A stretch of 61,187 nucleotides of DNA from Phycisphaeraceae bacterium (GCA_020849625.1 JADLFV010000113.1:1-61187), one strand, 5' to 3'; positions 7,624 to 18,360 are shown, numbered from the stretch's first letter. Program-made: numbers and translations. Notes: generated by a model from the letters alone, not told the origin.

Positions 7624-10600
7624 ATGGCCTGCGTGGTCATGGCTCGATGGTGGTTTGGTATGCGCCGCCGGTCAGTCATTCGACTGCGACTGGTTGCGAT
7701 CATTTTGTCGCTCTTTGCGGGACTGGCCCCGGCCCTGGCCCAGGATTTCTCCAGCGTTCCGGGCGTGGTGATCGATCATTCGCCCTCCTCCTCAGGCATT
7801 TACGTTGGTTCGGCGGGCATCACCATCCTCGACGACGGCTCCTACCTGGCCAAACGCGACGAATTCGGGCCCAACTCCACCGAGCACACCTCGGCTGTCA
7901 CCCACGTCTTCCGCTCCACCGACCAGGGCGCCACCTGGCAGCCGGCCGCCACCATCGACGGGCTGTTCTGGTCCAACATCTTCTCCCACAACGGCGCAGC
8001 CTACATGATCGGCACCACGTTCCACCACGGACTGGCGGTCATCATGCGCTCCGATGACGGCGGGCTGACCTGGACCGATCCGGTCGATGCCTCCAGCGGC
8101 CTGCTCACGCCCACCGGGCAGTACCACACCGCGCCCATGCCCATGCTCATCCACGACGGACGCATCTGGCGGGCTCTCGAAGACGCGGCCGGCGGAACCA
8201 CCTGGGGCGTGCGCTATCGCCCCATGGTCATGTCCGCACCGCTCGAGGCTGACCTGCTCGACCGCGACAGTTGGACCTTCAGCACCTATCAACAGGGCAG
8301 CACCTCCTGGCTGGGCGGCCAATGGGGCGGCTGGCTGGAAGGCAACGCGCTGGTCATCCGCGAGGGCCAAGTCGTCGATATCCTCCGCACCGACACCTAT
8401 GCCGGCGGCACAGCCTCCATCGTGCACGTCAGCCACGACGGCACCACCACCAGCTTCGATCCCGCAACCGATTTCATTCAGTTCCCCGGCGGCGCCAAGA
8501 AATTCACCATCCGCTACGACGCCCAGAGCGATCTCTACTGGTCGCTGACCAACCTCGTGCTGCCGGACTATGACAGCTACGACGCGGCCGGCATCCGCAA
8601 CACCGCCGCCCTGGTCAGTTCGCCCGACCTGATCAACTGGGAGATCGAGCGCATCGTGTTGCACCATCCCGATCGCAGCAAGCATGCCTTCCAATATCCC
8701 GACTGGGTGGTCGATGGCGATGACATGATCGCAGCCATCCGCACCGCCTACGACGACGGCCTCGGCGGCGCTAACAGCGCCCACAACGCCAACCTGCTCA
8801 CCTTCCATCGCTTCGAGGACTTCCGCGATGCGGCGCCGCAGCACGTGCTGGTCACTGACACCAACAACAACCGCGTCATGCGCTACGAGGTGACGGACAC
8901 CGATTTCTGGGCCCCGGTCGGGCGCTTCGACCTGGGCGGGACTTATGCCGGAGCAGCCATCATCAAGCCGCTGGGTCTGGCCCAGGACGCGGCGGGCAAT
9001 GTGTTCGTGGGAGAACAGATCGACGGCGGGCGCGTGCTGCGCTTCGATGCCGCGGGCAACTTCCTCGATGTCGTGGCCCAGGAAGGCGTTGATTTCACCG
9101 GCCGACCCGAGGCCCTGCAACTGGGGCCCGATGGCAAGCTCTACATGTCCGTGGCCTTCGGCGACAGCGGCTCCGACCGCATCTACCGCATCGACACCGA
9201 CAGCGGCGACGTCTCGCTGTTCGTGGACAGCACCTTCACCGGCGGCTCGCTGGATGACCCGCGGGGCCTGGCGTTCGCGCCCGACGGCAACCTTTACATC
9301 GTCGATCGCAACCACGACCTGGTTCGCCGATTCGACGGAGACACCGGCCAATACCTCGGCGATCTGTTTGCGGTCAGCCGCCCGCAGGGTCTGCTGTGGG
9401 ACCAGGACAACAACCGTTTCATCGTGACCAATGACCGGACCAATACCGACGTCTGGCAGGTGCTGACCAACGGAGCTTCGACCAATCTCTACAACACCAA
9501 CGACGTCGGCGCCGCATTGGGCATCTTGATGTTCGACGGCGAACTCTACTGGAGCGACTACCAGAACGGCCGCATCTACAAGCTGACCGGCACCAACCAG
9601 AAGGTCAACAGCGTCACCGGCCTTAACGGGCCCGGCCATCTGCTTTCGGTGATGCAGCCGGATAGCGAGCAGCGCACCTGGATCGCCTCCGGCTCGGCGT
9701 TGTGGGCGGATCTGGATCACTGGTACTACTGGGGTCGCGCTGATCGGCCCGGCGAGGTGGCGTTCTTCGGTTCGGCAGCAACCTCAGCCGCCACCGTCAC
9801 GCTGAATACGAACATCGCCCTCAAGGGCCTGCGCTTCCGCAACGCCAACGCCTACACGATCGCCGGCTCGGGCCACATCAACCTGCAATCCGATACAGGC
9901 CCAAGCCTGCTCGACGTGCAACTGGGACAACATCAGATTCAACTGGACCTCACGCTGCAGAACGCGGCCGACATCACCGCTGCGGCCGGCACTTCACTGA
10001 CATTCACCGGTCAGGTGGACCTCAACGGCCAGCGGCTCAGTTTCGCCGGCCCGGGACAGATCCACATCACCGGCTCGCTGCTGATCAACGACGGGGAACT
10101 GGCCTTCCAACTGGACGATGCGACCGGCACGCCCCTGACCGTCGCCACCGCCCTGGCCCTGGAGGGTTCACTGGATCTGTCGCTGGCATCCGGCTTTACG
10201 CCTGACTACGGTGACAGCTTCACCCTGCTGACCGCAGCGGACATCACCGGCCAATTTGCCGCCATCAGCGGCGTGATGGTCAACGGCAACCTGGCCCTGG
10301 CGGTGACGTATGACAGCACGGCGGTGACCGTGACCGCTGCACTTGCGGGCGATGCCACCCTCGACGGCCTCGTCAATCTGGCCGACCTGCAGATACTTGG
10401 TGACAACTGGGCGGCCGACGGCGCAAGCTGGGCCAGCGCGGATTTCAATGGAGACGGCATGGTCAACCTGGGCGATCTGCAAATCCTCGGCGACCACTGG
10501 AACGCCGCGGCCGGCGACTTCGCCCAACTGTCAGCCAACATCCCCGAGCCGCACTGCGTCGTGCTGCTGGGTGTCTTGCTTGCAGGCGGAATGACCCGGC

Positions 10601-10629
10601 ACGGCCGACGGTCAACAGGAGTTCTCTGA
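7624..10629 (+). CDS. secreted Asp-box/NHL propeller protein with dockerin and PEP-CTERM
   Basis: 1001 aa. A signal peptide (about 1-39, ending APALA) is followed by a sialidase-fold region with Asp boxes (STDQGATW, SDDGGLTW). A second, NHL/SMP-30-like propeller follows (about 405-650; DPRGLAFAPDGNLYIVDRN). Next is a beta-rich domain, LRFRNANAYTI type, like autotransporter-associated repeats. Then come two dockerin-like calcium loops (DATLDGLVNLADL, DFNGDGMVNLGDL) and a C-terminal PEP-CTERM signal (IPEP, hydrophobic run, RHGRRS). It is presumably exported and processed by an exosortase. Asp boxes do not prove sialidase activity. GGAG stands eight bases before the ATG. First of three paralogs; its stop overlaps the next start (TGATG). 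Confidence 0.9.
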   Translation: MACVVMARWWFGMRRRSVIRLRLVAIILSLFAGLAPALAQDFSSVPGVVIDHSPSSSGIYVGSAGITILDDGSYLAKRDEFGPNSTEHTSAVTHVFRSTDQGATWQPAATIDGLFWSNIFSHNGAAYMIGTTFHHGLAVIMRSDDGGLTWTDPVDASSGLLTPTGQYHTAPMPMLIHDGRIWRALEDAAGGTTWGVRYRPMVMSAPLEADLLDRDSWTFSTYQQGSTSWLGGQWGGWLEGNALVIREGQVVDILRTDTYAGGTASIVHVSHDGTTTSFDPATDFIQFPGGAKKFTIRYDAQSDLYWSLTNLVLPDYDSYDAAGIRNTAALVSSPDLINWEIERIVLHHPDRSKHAFQYPDWVVDGDDMIAAIRTAYDDGLGGANSAHNANLLTFHRFEDFRDAAPQHVLVTDTNNNRVMRYEVTDTDFWAPVGRFDLGGTYAGAAIIKPLGLAQDAAGNVFVGEQIDGGRVLRFDAAGNFLDVVAQEGVDFTGRPEALQLGPDGKLYMSVAFGDSGSDRIYRIDTDSGDVSLFVDSTFTGGSLDDPRGLAFAPDGNLYIVDRNHDLVRRFDGDTGQYLGDLFAVSRPQGLLWDQDNNRFIVTNDRTNTDVWQVLTNGASTNLYNTNDVGAALGILMFDGELYWSDYQNGRIYKLTGTNQKVNSVTGLNGPGHLLSVMQPDSEQRTWIASGSALWADLDHWYYWGRADRPGEVAFFGSAATSAATVTLNTNIALKGLRFRNANAYTIAGSGHINLQSDTGPSLLDVQLGQHQIQLDLTLQNAADITAAAGTSLTFTGQVDLNGQRLSFAGPGQIHITGSLLINDGELAFQLDDATGTPLTVATALALEGSLDLSLASGFTPDYGDSFTLLTAADITGQFAAISGVMVNGNLALAVTYDSTAVTVTAALAGDATLDGLVNLADLQILGDNWAADGASWASADFNGDGMVNLGDLQILGDHWNAAAGDFAQLSANIPEPHCVVLLGVLLAGGMTRHGRRSTGVL

Positions 10630-13600
10630 TGCACGCCAAACAGATGAGTATGGGTTTGTTGGCGGCGGGCCTGTGCATGCTGTCGTTGACCGCGATGGCA
10701 CAGGATTTGTCCAAGGTGCCCGGCGTGGTGATCAACCACCTGCCAAAATCGACCGGCATCTATCTCAGTTCGCCGTCGATCGTCATCATGCCCGACGGCT
10801 CGTACATCGTTTCCCACGATTACTTCGGGCCCAACTCCACCGAGGACACCGTGGGGCAGAGTTCCATCTTCCGCTCCACCGACGACGGACAGACCTGGAC
10901 CAAGCAATCCGACGTCAACGGCGCGTTCTGGTCCAGCCTGTTCACTTACGACGGAGACCTCTACTTCATGGGGCCCTATGCCGGCTCCGGCAACTGGGTC
11001 ATCCGCAAATCCACGGACAACGGCGTCACCTGGACCAACCCCACCAACGCCACCAACGGCCTGATCGCTGTGGGCAACTATGGCTCATCGCCCTCGCGCA
11101 TCGAAATCTACGGCGGCCGCATCTGGGCCCCCGCCACCGGCCCGCGCGCCTTCTCGGCGCCGGTCGGCTCCGACCTGCTGGTTGCCGCCAACTGGACCGT
11201 CAGCGCCCCGGTGCCCGAGGAGTTCGAGTGGTTCAACGAGAACATCACCTGGACCGAGGCCCAGACCGTCGTTTCCCCGCAGACCGGGCTGGTGATGATG
11301 CCCAAGATCAAGAACCACGCGGTGACCACCCTGCTGCGGGCCAATCCCGCCAACGGGCAACTCACCTTCAACGATCAAACTGACTTCGTGGACATTCCGG
11401 GCGTCGAGAAAAAGTTCGGCGCCACCTACGACCCGGTCTCGCAGAAGTTCTACGTCCTCAGTAATGCCGTGCTCCCGGCCCACGAAGGCGCGGCCGAGTC
11501 CACCTCCATCCGCAACACCGCGGCCATCATCAGCTCCAAAGACCTCTATCACTGGGACGTCGAGCAACTGTTCCTCTACGCACCCAGCGTCGCCAAAGAG
11601 GCGTTTCAGTACCTCAATTTCGCCATCGACGGCGACGACCTGGCGGTCGTGTCACGCACGGCCTTCGACGACGGCCTGGGCGGGGCCAACAGCGCACACA
11701 ACAACAACCTGATCACGTTCCATCGCATCGAAGACTTCCGCAACGTCACGCCGACGCAGGTGCTGGTCACCGACACCAACAATGATCGCGTGATGCGTTA
11801 CGAGGTGACGCAGACCGACTTCTGGGCTCCGCTGGGCAGCTTCACGCTGGGCTCGACTTTTGCCGGCTCACCGCTCGATAACCCCAGGGGGATCGCACAA
11901 GACGCGGCGGGCAACGTTTACATCGGTGAGCAGGTTGACGGCGGGCGCATCCTGCGCTTCGACGCCCTGGGCAACTTCCTGAACGTGGTCGCCACCGAGG
12001 GCGTTGATTTCACCGGTGATCCCGAAGCCCTGATCGTGGGGCCCGACGGCTTTCTTTACATGTCCGCGGCTTTCGGCACCAACTCGGACAAGATTTACAG
12101 GATCGATCCTGACACCGGCGCGTCCACGGTGTTCGTGGACACCAACTTCGCAGGCGGCACGCTCAACAACCCGCGCGGGCTGGCCTTCGGGTCCGACGGC
12201 AATCTCTACCTGGCTGACCGCGAAAGCGGCCAGGTACGCAAGTTCAGCGGCACGACCGGCGCATTCCTGAGCAACCTGTTCACCACTTCCAGGCCCGAGG
12301 CCCTGACCTGGGACGAGCTGGAACAAAAGCTGTTGGCCAGCAGTCGCAGCGGCAGCGACACCGACCTCTACGAACTGGCACTCAACGGATCCAGCACCAA
12401 GCTGTACGATCCGGCCGACGTCGGCCTGCCGCTGGACATCGTGGTCATCGACGGTGAAATCTACTGGTCGGACTTCGACAACGATCGCATTTACAAGCTC
12501 AAGGGCGTCAATCAGAAAGTCAACAGCGTCGCCACCGGGATCAACGGCCCCGGGCACTTCCTGCACCTGGCACAGGCCCCGGCCGGCGAACGGCCCTGGC
12601 TCATGGGCGGCTCGGCGGACTGGAGCGAACTGACCAACTGGTTCTACTGGGGCAGGCCCGACACCAACTATGAAGTGGCTTTCTTCGGCACTTCCGCCAA
12701 TGCCGCCAGCACCATTACCCAGAACAAGGCGCTGATCCTCAAAGGCCTGCGCTTCCGCAACGCCAACGCTTACACGCTGGCCGGCTCCGGCAGCCTCACC
12801 CTCGAAGCTGAGGCCGGTCACAGCATCATCGATGTGCAACTGGGCAACCATCAGATTCAACTTGGCATCACCCTCAACAGCGACACCGACGCCACGTTCG
12901 CTGCCGGCTCCGCGTTGAACCTCACCGGCCAACTCGATCTCAACGGTCACACGCTCAACGTCACCGGGCCGGGCACCCTGTTCGCCAACGGCTCCGTGCA
13001 GACCAACGGCGGCACGCTGAACGTCATTGATGGCGGCACGCTGACTGCGAGCAGCATCACCATCACCAACGGCAGCACCCTCAGCGGCGATGGCCAAGTG
13101 GTCGGTTCCGTCTGGAGCTATGGCTCGGTCTCTCCCGGCCAGTCTGCCGGCACGCTGCACATCAATGGAGCCTTCGCTCAGTTCGCCTCCGGCTCCATGC
13201 ACATCGAACTGGCGGCATCGGCCCACGATCAACTGGCGGTCACCGGCAACATCCTGCTCGGCGGCACGCTTGAACTCGTGCTGGAGCCCGGATTCAATCC
13301 CAACTATGGTGACAGCTTCGACATCATCACCTCCGCTGCCATCTTCAATGCCTTTGACGTCATCGAGGGCGTGATCGTTGACGACAACCTGGCCCTGGCG
13401 GTCACCTATTCCGCCACCACGGTCACCGTCACGGCCGCCCTGCCCGGTGACGCCAACCTCGACGGAACCATCAATCTCTCCGATCTGCAAATCCTCGGCG
13501 ACCACTGGCAGAGCAACACCGCCCACTGGGGCGATGCCGACTTCAACGGCGATCGACTGGTGAACCTGGCCGACCTGCAAGTGCTGGGCGACCACTGGAA

Positions 13601-13724
13601 CGCCACGGCCGGTGACTTCGATCAACTGGCCCAGGCATACATTCCCGAGCCGCATAGCCTCGCGCTGCTTGCGGTGGCTGCGATTGGTTTACTGAACCGG
13701 CCGCGCTGCCGGAGATTGCTCTAA
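10629..13724 (+). CDS. paralog 2: Asp-box/NHL propeller, dockerin, PEP-CTERM
   Basis: 1031 aa, with the same architecture and clear residue-level similarity to the preceding protein. It has a signal peptide ending AMA, Asp boxes STDDGQTW and STDNGVTW, an NHL-like propeller (about 395-640; NPRGLAFGSDGNLYLAD), two calcium loops (DANLDGTINLSDL, DFNGDRLVNLADL) and YIPEPHSLALLA...RPRCRR at the end. Compared with paralog 1 it gains a block around residues 790-870 (GGTLNVIDGGTLTASSITI, SGDGQVVGSVWSYGSV). It is translationally coupled to the upstream gene by the one-base TGATG overlap. Confidence 0.9.
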   Translation: MHAKQMSMGLLAAGLCMLSLTAMAQDLSKVPGVVINHLPKSTGIYLSSPSIVIMPDGSYIVSHDYFGPNSTEDTVGQSSIFRSTDDGQTWTKQSDVNGAFWSSLFTYDGDLYFMGPYAGSGNWVIRKSTDNGVTWTNPTNATNGLIAVGNYGSSPSRIEIYGGRIWAPATGPRAFSAPVGSDLLVAANWTVSAPVPEEFEWFNENITWTEAQTVVSPQTGLVMMPKIKNHAVTTLLRANPANGQLTFNDQTDFVDIPGVEKKFGATYDPVSQKFYVLSNAVLPAHEGAAESTSIRNTAAIISSKDLYHWDVEQLFLYAPSVAKEAFQYLNFAIDGDDLAVVSRTAFDDGLGGANSAHNNNLITFHRIEDFRNVTPTQVLVTDTNNDRVMRYEVTQTDFWAPLGSFTLGSTFAGSPLDNPRGIAQDAAGNVYIGEQVDGGRILRFDALGNFLNVVATEGVDFTGDPEALIVGPDGFLYMSAAFGTNSDKIYRIDPDTGASTVFVDTNFAGGTLNNPRGLAFGSDGNLYLADRESGQVRKFSGTTGAFLSNLFTTSRPEALTWDELEQKLLASSRSGSDTDLYELALNGSSTKLYDPADVGLPLDIVVIDGEIYWSDFDNDRIYKLKGVNQKVNSVATGINGPGHFLHLAQAPAGERPWLMGGSADWSELTNWFYWGRPDTNYEVAFFGTSANAASTITQNKALILKGLRFRNANAYTLAGSGSLTLEAEAGHSIIDVQLGNHQIQLGITLNSDTDATFAAGSALNLTGQLDLNGHTLNVTGPGTLFANGSVQTNGGTLNVIDGGTLTASSITITNGSTLSGDGQVVGSVWSYGSVSPGQSAGTLHINGAFAQFASGSMHIELAASAHDQLAVTGNILLGGTLELVLEPGFNPNYGDSFDIITSAAIFNAFDVIEGVIVDDNLALAVTYSATTVTVTAALPGDANLDGTINLSDLQILGDHWQSNTAHWGDADFNGDRLVNLADLQVLGDHWNATAGDFDQLAQAYIPEPHSLALLAVAAIGLLNRPRCRRLL

Positions 13725-13738
13725 CAAGGAGTTTGACC

Positions 13739-16309
13739 ATGCATCGTCATCCCACCATGATCCGCTGGCTGAGCCTCTGTCTGCTGGTGCTGCCGCTGAA
13801 AGTCGCGGCCCAGGATTTCTCCGGCGTGCCGGGTGCGGTCATCAACTACGAAGAAGCGCCGCTGTTCTTTGAGCCGAAGGTCTATTTGTCCACGCCCTCG
13901 ATCACCATCATGCCCAACGGTGACTACTTCGTCTCCAATGACTACTTCGGCTCCGGCACCAGCGAAAACACCATCAAGGTCTTCCGCTCCACCGACAAGG
14001 GGCAGACCTGGACTTACCAATCCACCGTCGGCGGATTCTGGTCCACCATCTTCCAGCACAACGGCGACCTCTACATCTGGGGTTACCGCGAAGGCGGCAC
14101 CAACGGCGACATCCTCATCCGCAAATCGACCGACAACGGCCTGACCTGGACCAATCCCACCGATGCCAACAACGGCCTGCTGCGAGATGGTGATTATGGC
14201 GGCACCGCCAACTCGCCGGTCATCTACAACGGCCGCATCTGGATCGCCCAGAGCGGCACGCGCGTCATGTCCGCCCCGGCTGATTCCAACCTCCTGCTGG
14301 CCAGTTCCTGGACGCTGTCCAGTGCCGCCAACGTGCAAAGCGGCCCGCTCGGTTCCGGCCTCACCGTCACCGAGGCCCAGGTCGTCGCCTCACCGCAGAC
14401 CGGCGTCGTCACCCTGCCCAAAGTCGGCAACCTTCCCTATACCGTCCTGCTCCGCGCCACCTCGCCCAGCACCCTCGCCTCTCCCGCTGCCGCCGACTGG
14501 GTCAGTCTGCCCGGAGGCGAGAAAAAATTCGGCGCCATGTATGACGCCGTCTCCGGCAAGTTCTACATCCTTGATAACCCCGTCCTCGATGTCCACAAAG
14601 GCGTCACCACCGACGCCCTGACCCGCACCGCCGCCGCCATGCTTTCTTCCACCGATCTGATCAACTGGAACGTGGAGAAATTCTTCCTCTTCACGCCCAA
14701 CATCGACAACGGCACCTACGGCGAGGGCTTCCAATACTTCAACTTCGCCATTGACGGCGATGACCTGGCCGTCGCCTCCCGCACCGCGTTCGTGGTGCCC
14801 GGTGAGAACCTGCCGCCCCGCGGACACGATTCCAACCTCATCACCTTCCATAGCATCGAGGACTTCCGCACCGCCACACCCGATCAATACCTCAAGATCG
14901 AGTCAGGCAAAGTCACACGCTACGAACGCACCCAACACATGGATGCCCCCCTGGGCAACTTCGCCCTCGGCGCCACCTTCGCCGGCGCCGCCATCACTCT
15001 GCCCAACGGCGTCGCCCAGGACAGCAACGGCGATGTCTATATCCGCGAAACCGCCGGCCGCATCCTGCGTTTCGACGCCCTCGGCAACTTCATCGAAACC
15101 GTCACTTCCGCGCCCGTCGCCTTCAACGCTTCGCAGACCGACGTCACTCAACCCGCCGCCGGCGAAAACGCCTGGCGGCTGCAAGGCTCCGGCAACTGGT
15201 TCGACACCGTCAACTGGTACTACTGGGGTCGCGCCGACACCGGCAACGAAATCGCCAACTTCGGCTCCGCCATCGGCGCGGCTGCCACCATCAGCCTCGA
15301 TCGCACCTTCACCGTCAAGGGCCTGCGCTTCCGCAGCCCCCACGCCTACACCATCGGCGGCACCGGCAGCCTCATCATCAAGGCTGCCACCGGCAACGGC
15401 GTTCTGGCCGCACAACAGGGGCACCACGAAATTCAACGGAACATCCTGCTCGACAGCGACACCGACGCCGACCTGGCGGCCGGCAGTTCACTCACCCTCA
15501 CCGGACAACTCAATCTCAACGGCCAGGCCCTCAACATCTCGGGGACCGGCTCGCTCAACTTCGACCCCAGCACGCTCGTCATGGCTGGCGGCACGCTCAA
15601 CGTCATCAACGGCAATACGCTGGTGCTCAGCTCGCCCCTGACTGTCACCAGTGGCAGCACCCTCAGCGGCGACGGTACGGTGGTCGGATCGGTATGGAGC
15701 TACGGCCAGGTGGCCCCCGGTCAATCGCCCGGCACACTGCACATCCAGGGCACCTTCGCTCAGTTCGCCTCCGCTTCGATGCAGATCGAACTGGCGGCAG
15801 CGGCTCACGATCAACTGACGGTCACCGGCAACGTCCTGCTCGACGGCTCGCTCGAACTCGTGCCGGAGCCCGGATTCAATCCCGACTACGGCGACAACTT
15901 CGACATCATCACATCCGCGGGCATCTTCAATGCCTTTGCCGCCATCGAGGGCGTGATCGTCAACAGCAACCTGGCCCTGGCGGTCACCTATTCCGCCACC
16001 ACGGTCACCGTCACCGCCGCCCTGCCCGGTGACGCCAACCTCGACGGAACCATCAATCTCTCCGACCTGCAGATCCTCGGCGACAATTGGCAGAGCAGCA
16101 GCGCCAACTGGATCGATGCCGACTTCAACGGCGATCGGCTGGTGAACCTGGCCGACCTGCAAATCATCGGCGATCACTGGAACGCCAGCGCAGGCGACTT
16201 CGATCAACTGGCGGCCGCTTACATTCCCGAGCCGGCCGCGGTTCTGCTGTTGACTGCGCTTGCCACAGGTTTGCTGGCCAGACGAAACCGCAGCGGCGAT
16301 AATGAATGA
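13739..16309 (+). CDS. paralog 3: shortened Asp-box protein, dockerin, PEP-CTERM
   Basis: About 856 aa. AAGGAG at 13726-13731 is seven bases before the ATG at 13739, which is preferred over an in-frame TTG at 13733. It has a signal peptide ending KVAA, Asp boxes STDKGQTW and STDNGLTW, and the same C-terminal beta domain, calcium loops and PEP-CTERM tail (YIPEPAAVLLL...RRNRS). The second propeller is largely missing: after GRILRFDALGNFIETV it jumps to the region that follows the propeller in paralogs 1 and 2. This is an internal deletion of roughly 150-170 residues that keeps the frame. It sits in the same transcription unit. Confidence 0.9.
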   Translation: MHRHPTMIRWLSLCLLVLPLKVAAQDFSGVPGAVINYEEAPLFFEPKVYLSTPSITIMPNGDYFVSNDYFGSGTSENTIKVFRSTDKGQTWTYQSTVGGFWSTIFQHNGDLYIWGYREGGTNGDILIRKSTDNGLTWTNPTDANNGLLRDGDYGGTANSPVIYNGRIWIAQSGTRVMSAPADSNLLLASSWTLSSAANVQSGPLGSGLTVTEAQVVASPQTGVVTLPKVGNLPYTVLLRATSPSTLASPAAADWVSLPGGEKKFGAMYDAVSGKFYILDNPVLDVHKGVTTDALTRTAAAMLSSTDLINWNVEKFFLFTPNIDNGTYGEGFQYFNFAIDGDDLAVASRTAFVVPGENLPPRGHDSNLITFHSIEDFRTATPDQYLKIESGKVTRYERTQHMDAPLGNFALGATFAGAAITLPNGVAQDSNGDVYIRETAGRILRFDALGNFIETVTSAPVAFNASQTDVTQPAAGENAWRLQGSGNWFDTVNWYYWGRADTGNEIANFGSAIGAAATISLDRTFTVKGLRFRSPHAYTIGGTGSLIIKAATGNGVLAAQQGHHEIQRNILLDSDTDADLAAGSSLTLTGQLNLNGQALNISGTGSLNFDPSTLVMAGGTLNVINGNTLVLSSPLTVTSGSTLSGDGTVVGSVWSYGQVAPGQSPGTLHIQGTFAQFASASMQIELAAAAHDQLTVTGNVLLDGSLELVPEPGFNPDYGDNFDIITSAGIFNAFAAIEGVIVNSNLALAVTYSATTVTVTAALPGDANLDGTINLSDLQILGDNWQSSSANWIDADFNGDRLVNLADLQIIGDHWNASAGDFDQLAAAYIPEPAAVLLLTALATGLLARRNRSGDNE

Positions 16310-16361
16310 CGAAAACCTGTAAAATCATGTCACCTTAACCACCTTCGATCAGGGAGCAATC

Positions 16362-18320
16362 ATGACACGACGAATGATGACGGCGGTTCTCTGCCTGTCG
16401 GCGATCAGTTTCGCGGCGACGGCTCAACAAACAACGCTGATCAGCGGACAACCGATCAAACTCGGCGCTGCCGACGGCGTCGGACCACTGACCGTGCCCG
16501 GCATCAGCGGCAAACCCCTGGGCGCAGTGGACATCTTCGGCGGATCACGCCCCGATCTGGTGCTGTTCTCCGATCGCTGGTACCCCGGCCTGGTCTGCTA
16601 CCAATACCTGCGCGACAGCGACGCGGGCGTACCCATCTTTTCCCAAGCCAAGCCGGTCCAGACGCCCTTCAATCAGGACCGCCCCTCGCCCGGCTGGGTG
16701 TTCCAGGCTACCGACGGAACCATCTATGCCATCTGGGCTCAGGGCACCAAGCTTCTGGTCACCACCTTCGACAAGCAGCAGATGAGTTTCAATGAACTGG
16801 CCAGTGTCGAAGTCACCGGACTGCCGCGCGGGATCAGTGCCATGACCGGCCGACTGCTCAACGACGGTTCGGCTGTGCTGTACCTGAGCGTCCCCGATGG
16901 CGTATCCATGCGCCCCGAAGGCAGCTATCGCAGCGATGACTATCGCCCCTACGGCCCCGACGGCATCTGGATGGGCGGACTGCCCAAGGATGCGATCTTC
17001 AAAGCGGAGCTGTCCTGGCCGGCGCCGCAGAACGCTGCCATCGCGGCCACGCAAATCTTGCCCTTCGATCAGGGCGGCATCCTGGGCAACGAAGGTCTGG
17101 CCGTTGTGCCAGATGCCCAACAGTTGCTCTTTGGCAGCGGCCTGGGCGGCGTGCATGCGATGCCACTCGAAGGAACCGATCTGCGTCAGCCGGTGGTGGG
17201 AACCGATGGCAATACGCTGCGCGTGCCCGGCACCTGGGCCAACATCATGGCTTACCCGTCCGCGGATGGTAAAGGCAGTGATCTGATCGCGGCCTGCGAA
17301 GGCGGGGTGTACTACTACATGGCGGCCGGCACTGAAGCGGACACCGGCCGACTGATCTACAAGGATGCCGGCTACCTGCTGCAAGTTGACCCCGATCTCT
17401 ACGGCGGCACGCTGGTGGTGCCCACGATCATCGACTGGGATGGCGACGGTGCCAAGGACATTGTGGCGGGCAATTCCCAGGGTTTCCTGATGTTCTTCAA
17501 GAACCTGGGCGACAACGTCACGCCGCGCTTCGCCAACGCCCGATTCCTGGAAGCCGGTGGTCAAACCGTCATCATCCAGGGTGGCTACCGCGGCGACATC
17601 CAGGGCCCCGGTGAATCACGCTGGGGTTACACCTGCCCCAACGTCTTCGACTGGAACCGTGACGGCCTGCCCGACGTGCTGATGAACGACGCCCTGGGCA
17701 TGCACAGCGTCATGCTCAACATCGGCTCCGCCACCGAGCCCAAGCTCGACTACATCCATCCGCTCTATCTCGATGACCTGGACATGCACGGCACATGGCG
17801 CACCCGGCCCGGCATCGGTGAACTGGACGACCAACTGGCGTACGTCACCACCGATGACGATGACGACTTCCATCTTTACTGGAAGGTTGACAGCTACAAC
17901 ATCCGCGACGGCTTCAAGCTCAAGCTGACCGACGGCTCGGTCATCAAAGCCAACTGGCTGCGGGCCGGCGGCACCGGACGCATCAAGTTCGAGTTGACCG
18001 ACTGGGACGGCGACGGCAAAGTTGATCTGATCGTCGGAACGCCGCGCCACGGTTCGGTGCCCAACCCGGACACCGGCCTGCCCTGGTCAGCGGACCGGCG
18101 CGGCTCGGCGGTGCTGCTGCTCAAGAACGTCGCCAGCAACACGCAGCCGTCGTATGAGTACCCCAAACTGATGCACTTTGGCGGCCAGGCGGTTCACCTG
18201 GGCCAGCACTCCTGCGCCCCGGCGGTGGCTGACTTTAGTCCGCAACTTTCAGGCCTGATCGTGGGCGTCGAGAACGGCCGACTGCTGTTCTACGATCGCA
18301 AGGACATCACCTGGCCGTGA
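16362..18320 (+). CDS. secreted FG-GAP/VCBS repeat protein
   Basis: 652 aa with a signal peptide (about 1-21, ending SFAATA). At least three calcium-loop repeats of the FG-GAP/VCBS kind are visible: DWDGDGAKDIVAG, DWNRDGLPDVLMND and DWDGDGKVDLIVG. These point to an integrin-like beta-propeller acting outside the cytoplasm, probably in binding polymers or surface components. No catalytic motif was recognised and there is no PEP-CTERM tail, unlike its neighbours. AGGGAG precedes the ATG. It begins 52 bp after paralog 3 and ends 40 bp before a strong terminator, so it probably closes this operon. Confidence 0.87.
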   Translation: MTRRMMTAVLCLSAISFAATAQQTTLISGQPIKLGAADGVGPLTVPGISGKPLGAVDIFGGSRPDLVLFSDRWYPGLVCYQYLRDSDAGVPIFSQAKPVQTPFNQDRPSPGWVFQATDGTIYAIWAQGTKLLVTTFDKQQMSFNELASVEVTGLPRGISAMTGRLLNDGSAVLYLSVPDGVSMRPEGSYRSDDYRPYGPDGIWMGGLPKDAIFKAELSWPAPQNAAIAATQILPFDQGGILGNEGLAVVPDAQQLLFGSGLGGVHAMPLEGTDLRQPVVGTDGNTLRVPGTWANIMAYPSADGKGSDLIAACEGGVYYYMAAGTEADTGRLIYKDAGYLLQVDPDLYGGTLVVPTIIDWDGDGAKDIVAGNSQGFLMFFKNLGDNVTPRFANARFLEAGGQTVIIQGGYRGDIQGPGESRWGYTCPNVFDWNRDGLPDVLMNDALGMHSVMLNIGSATEPKLDYIHPLYLDDLDMHGTWRTRPGIGELDDQLAYVTTDDDDDFHLYWKVDSYNIRDGFKLKLTDGSVIKANWLRAGGTGRIKFELTDWDGDGKVDLIVGTPRHGSVPNPDTGLPWSADRRGSAVLLLKNVASNTQPSYEYPKLMHFGGQAVHLGQHSCAPAVADFSPQLSGLIVGVENGRLLFYDRKDITWP

Positions 18321-18360
18321 TAAGCGCGTGCCGCAAGGTTCCAACGCAACAATCCGAACA

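Noticed and set aside
7792..9720. 642-codon open frame antisense to the first Asp-box protein
   Set aside because: Composition typical of a shadow frame (Val/Gly/Ala/Asp-rich), no domain, and the forward frame is clearly the real gene. The same applies to antisense frames at 11868-13655 and 24961-26688.
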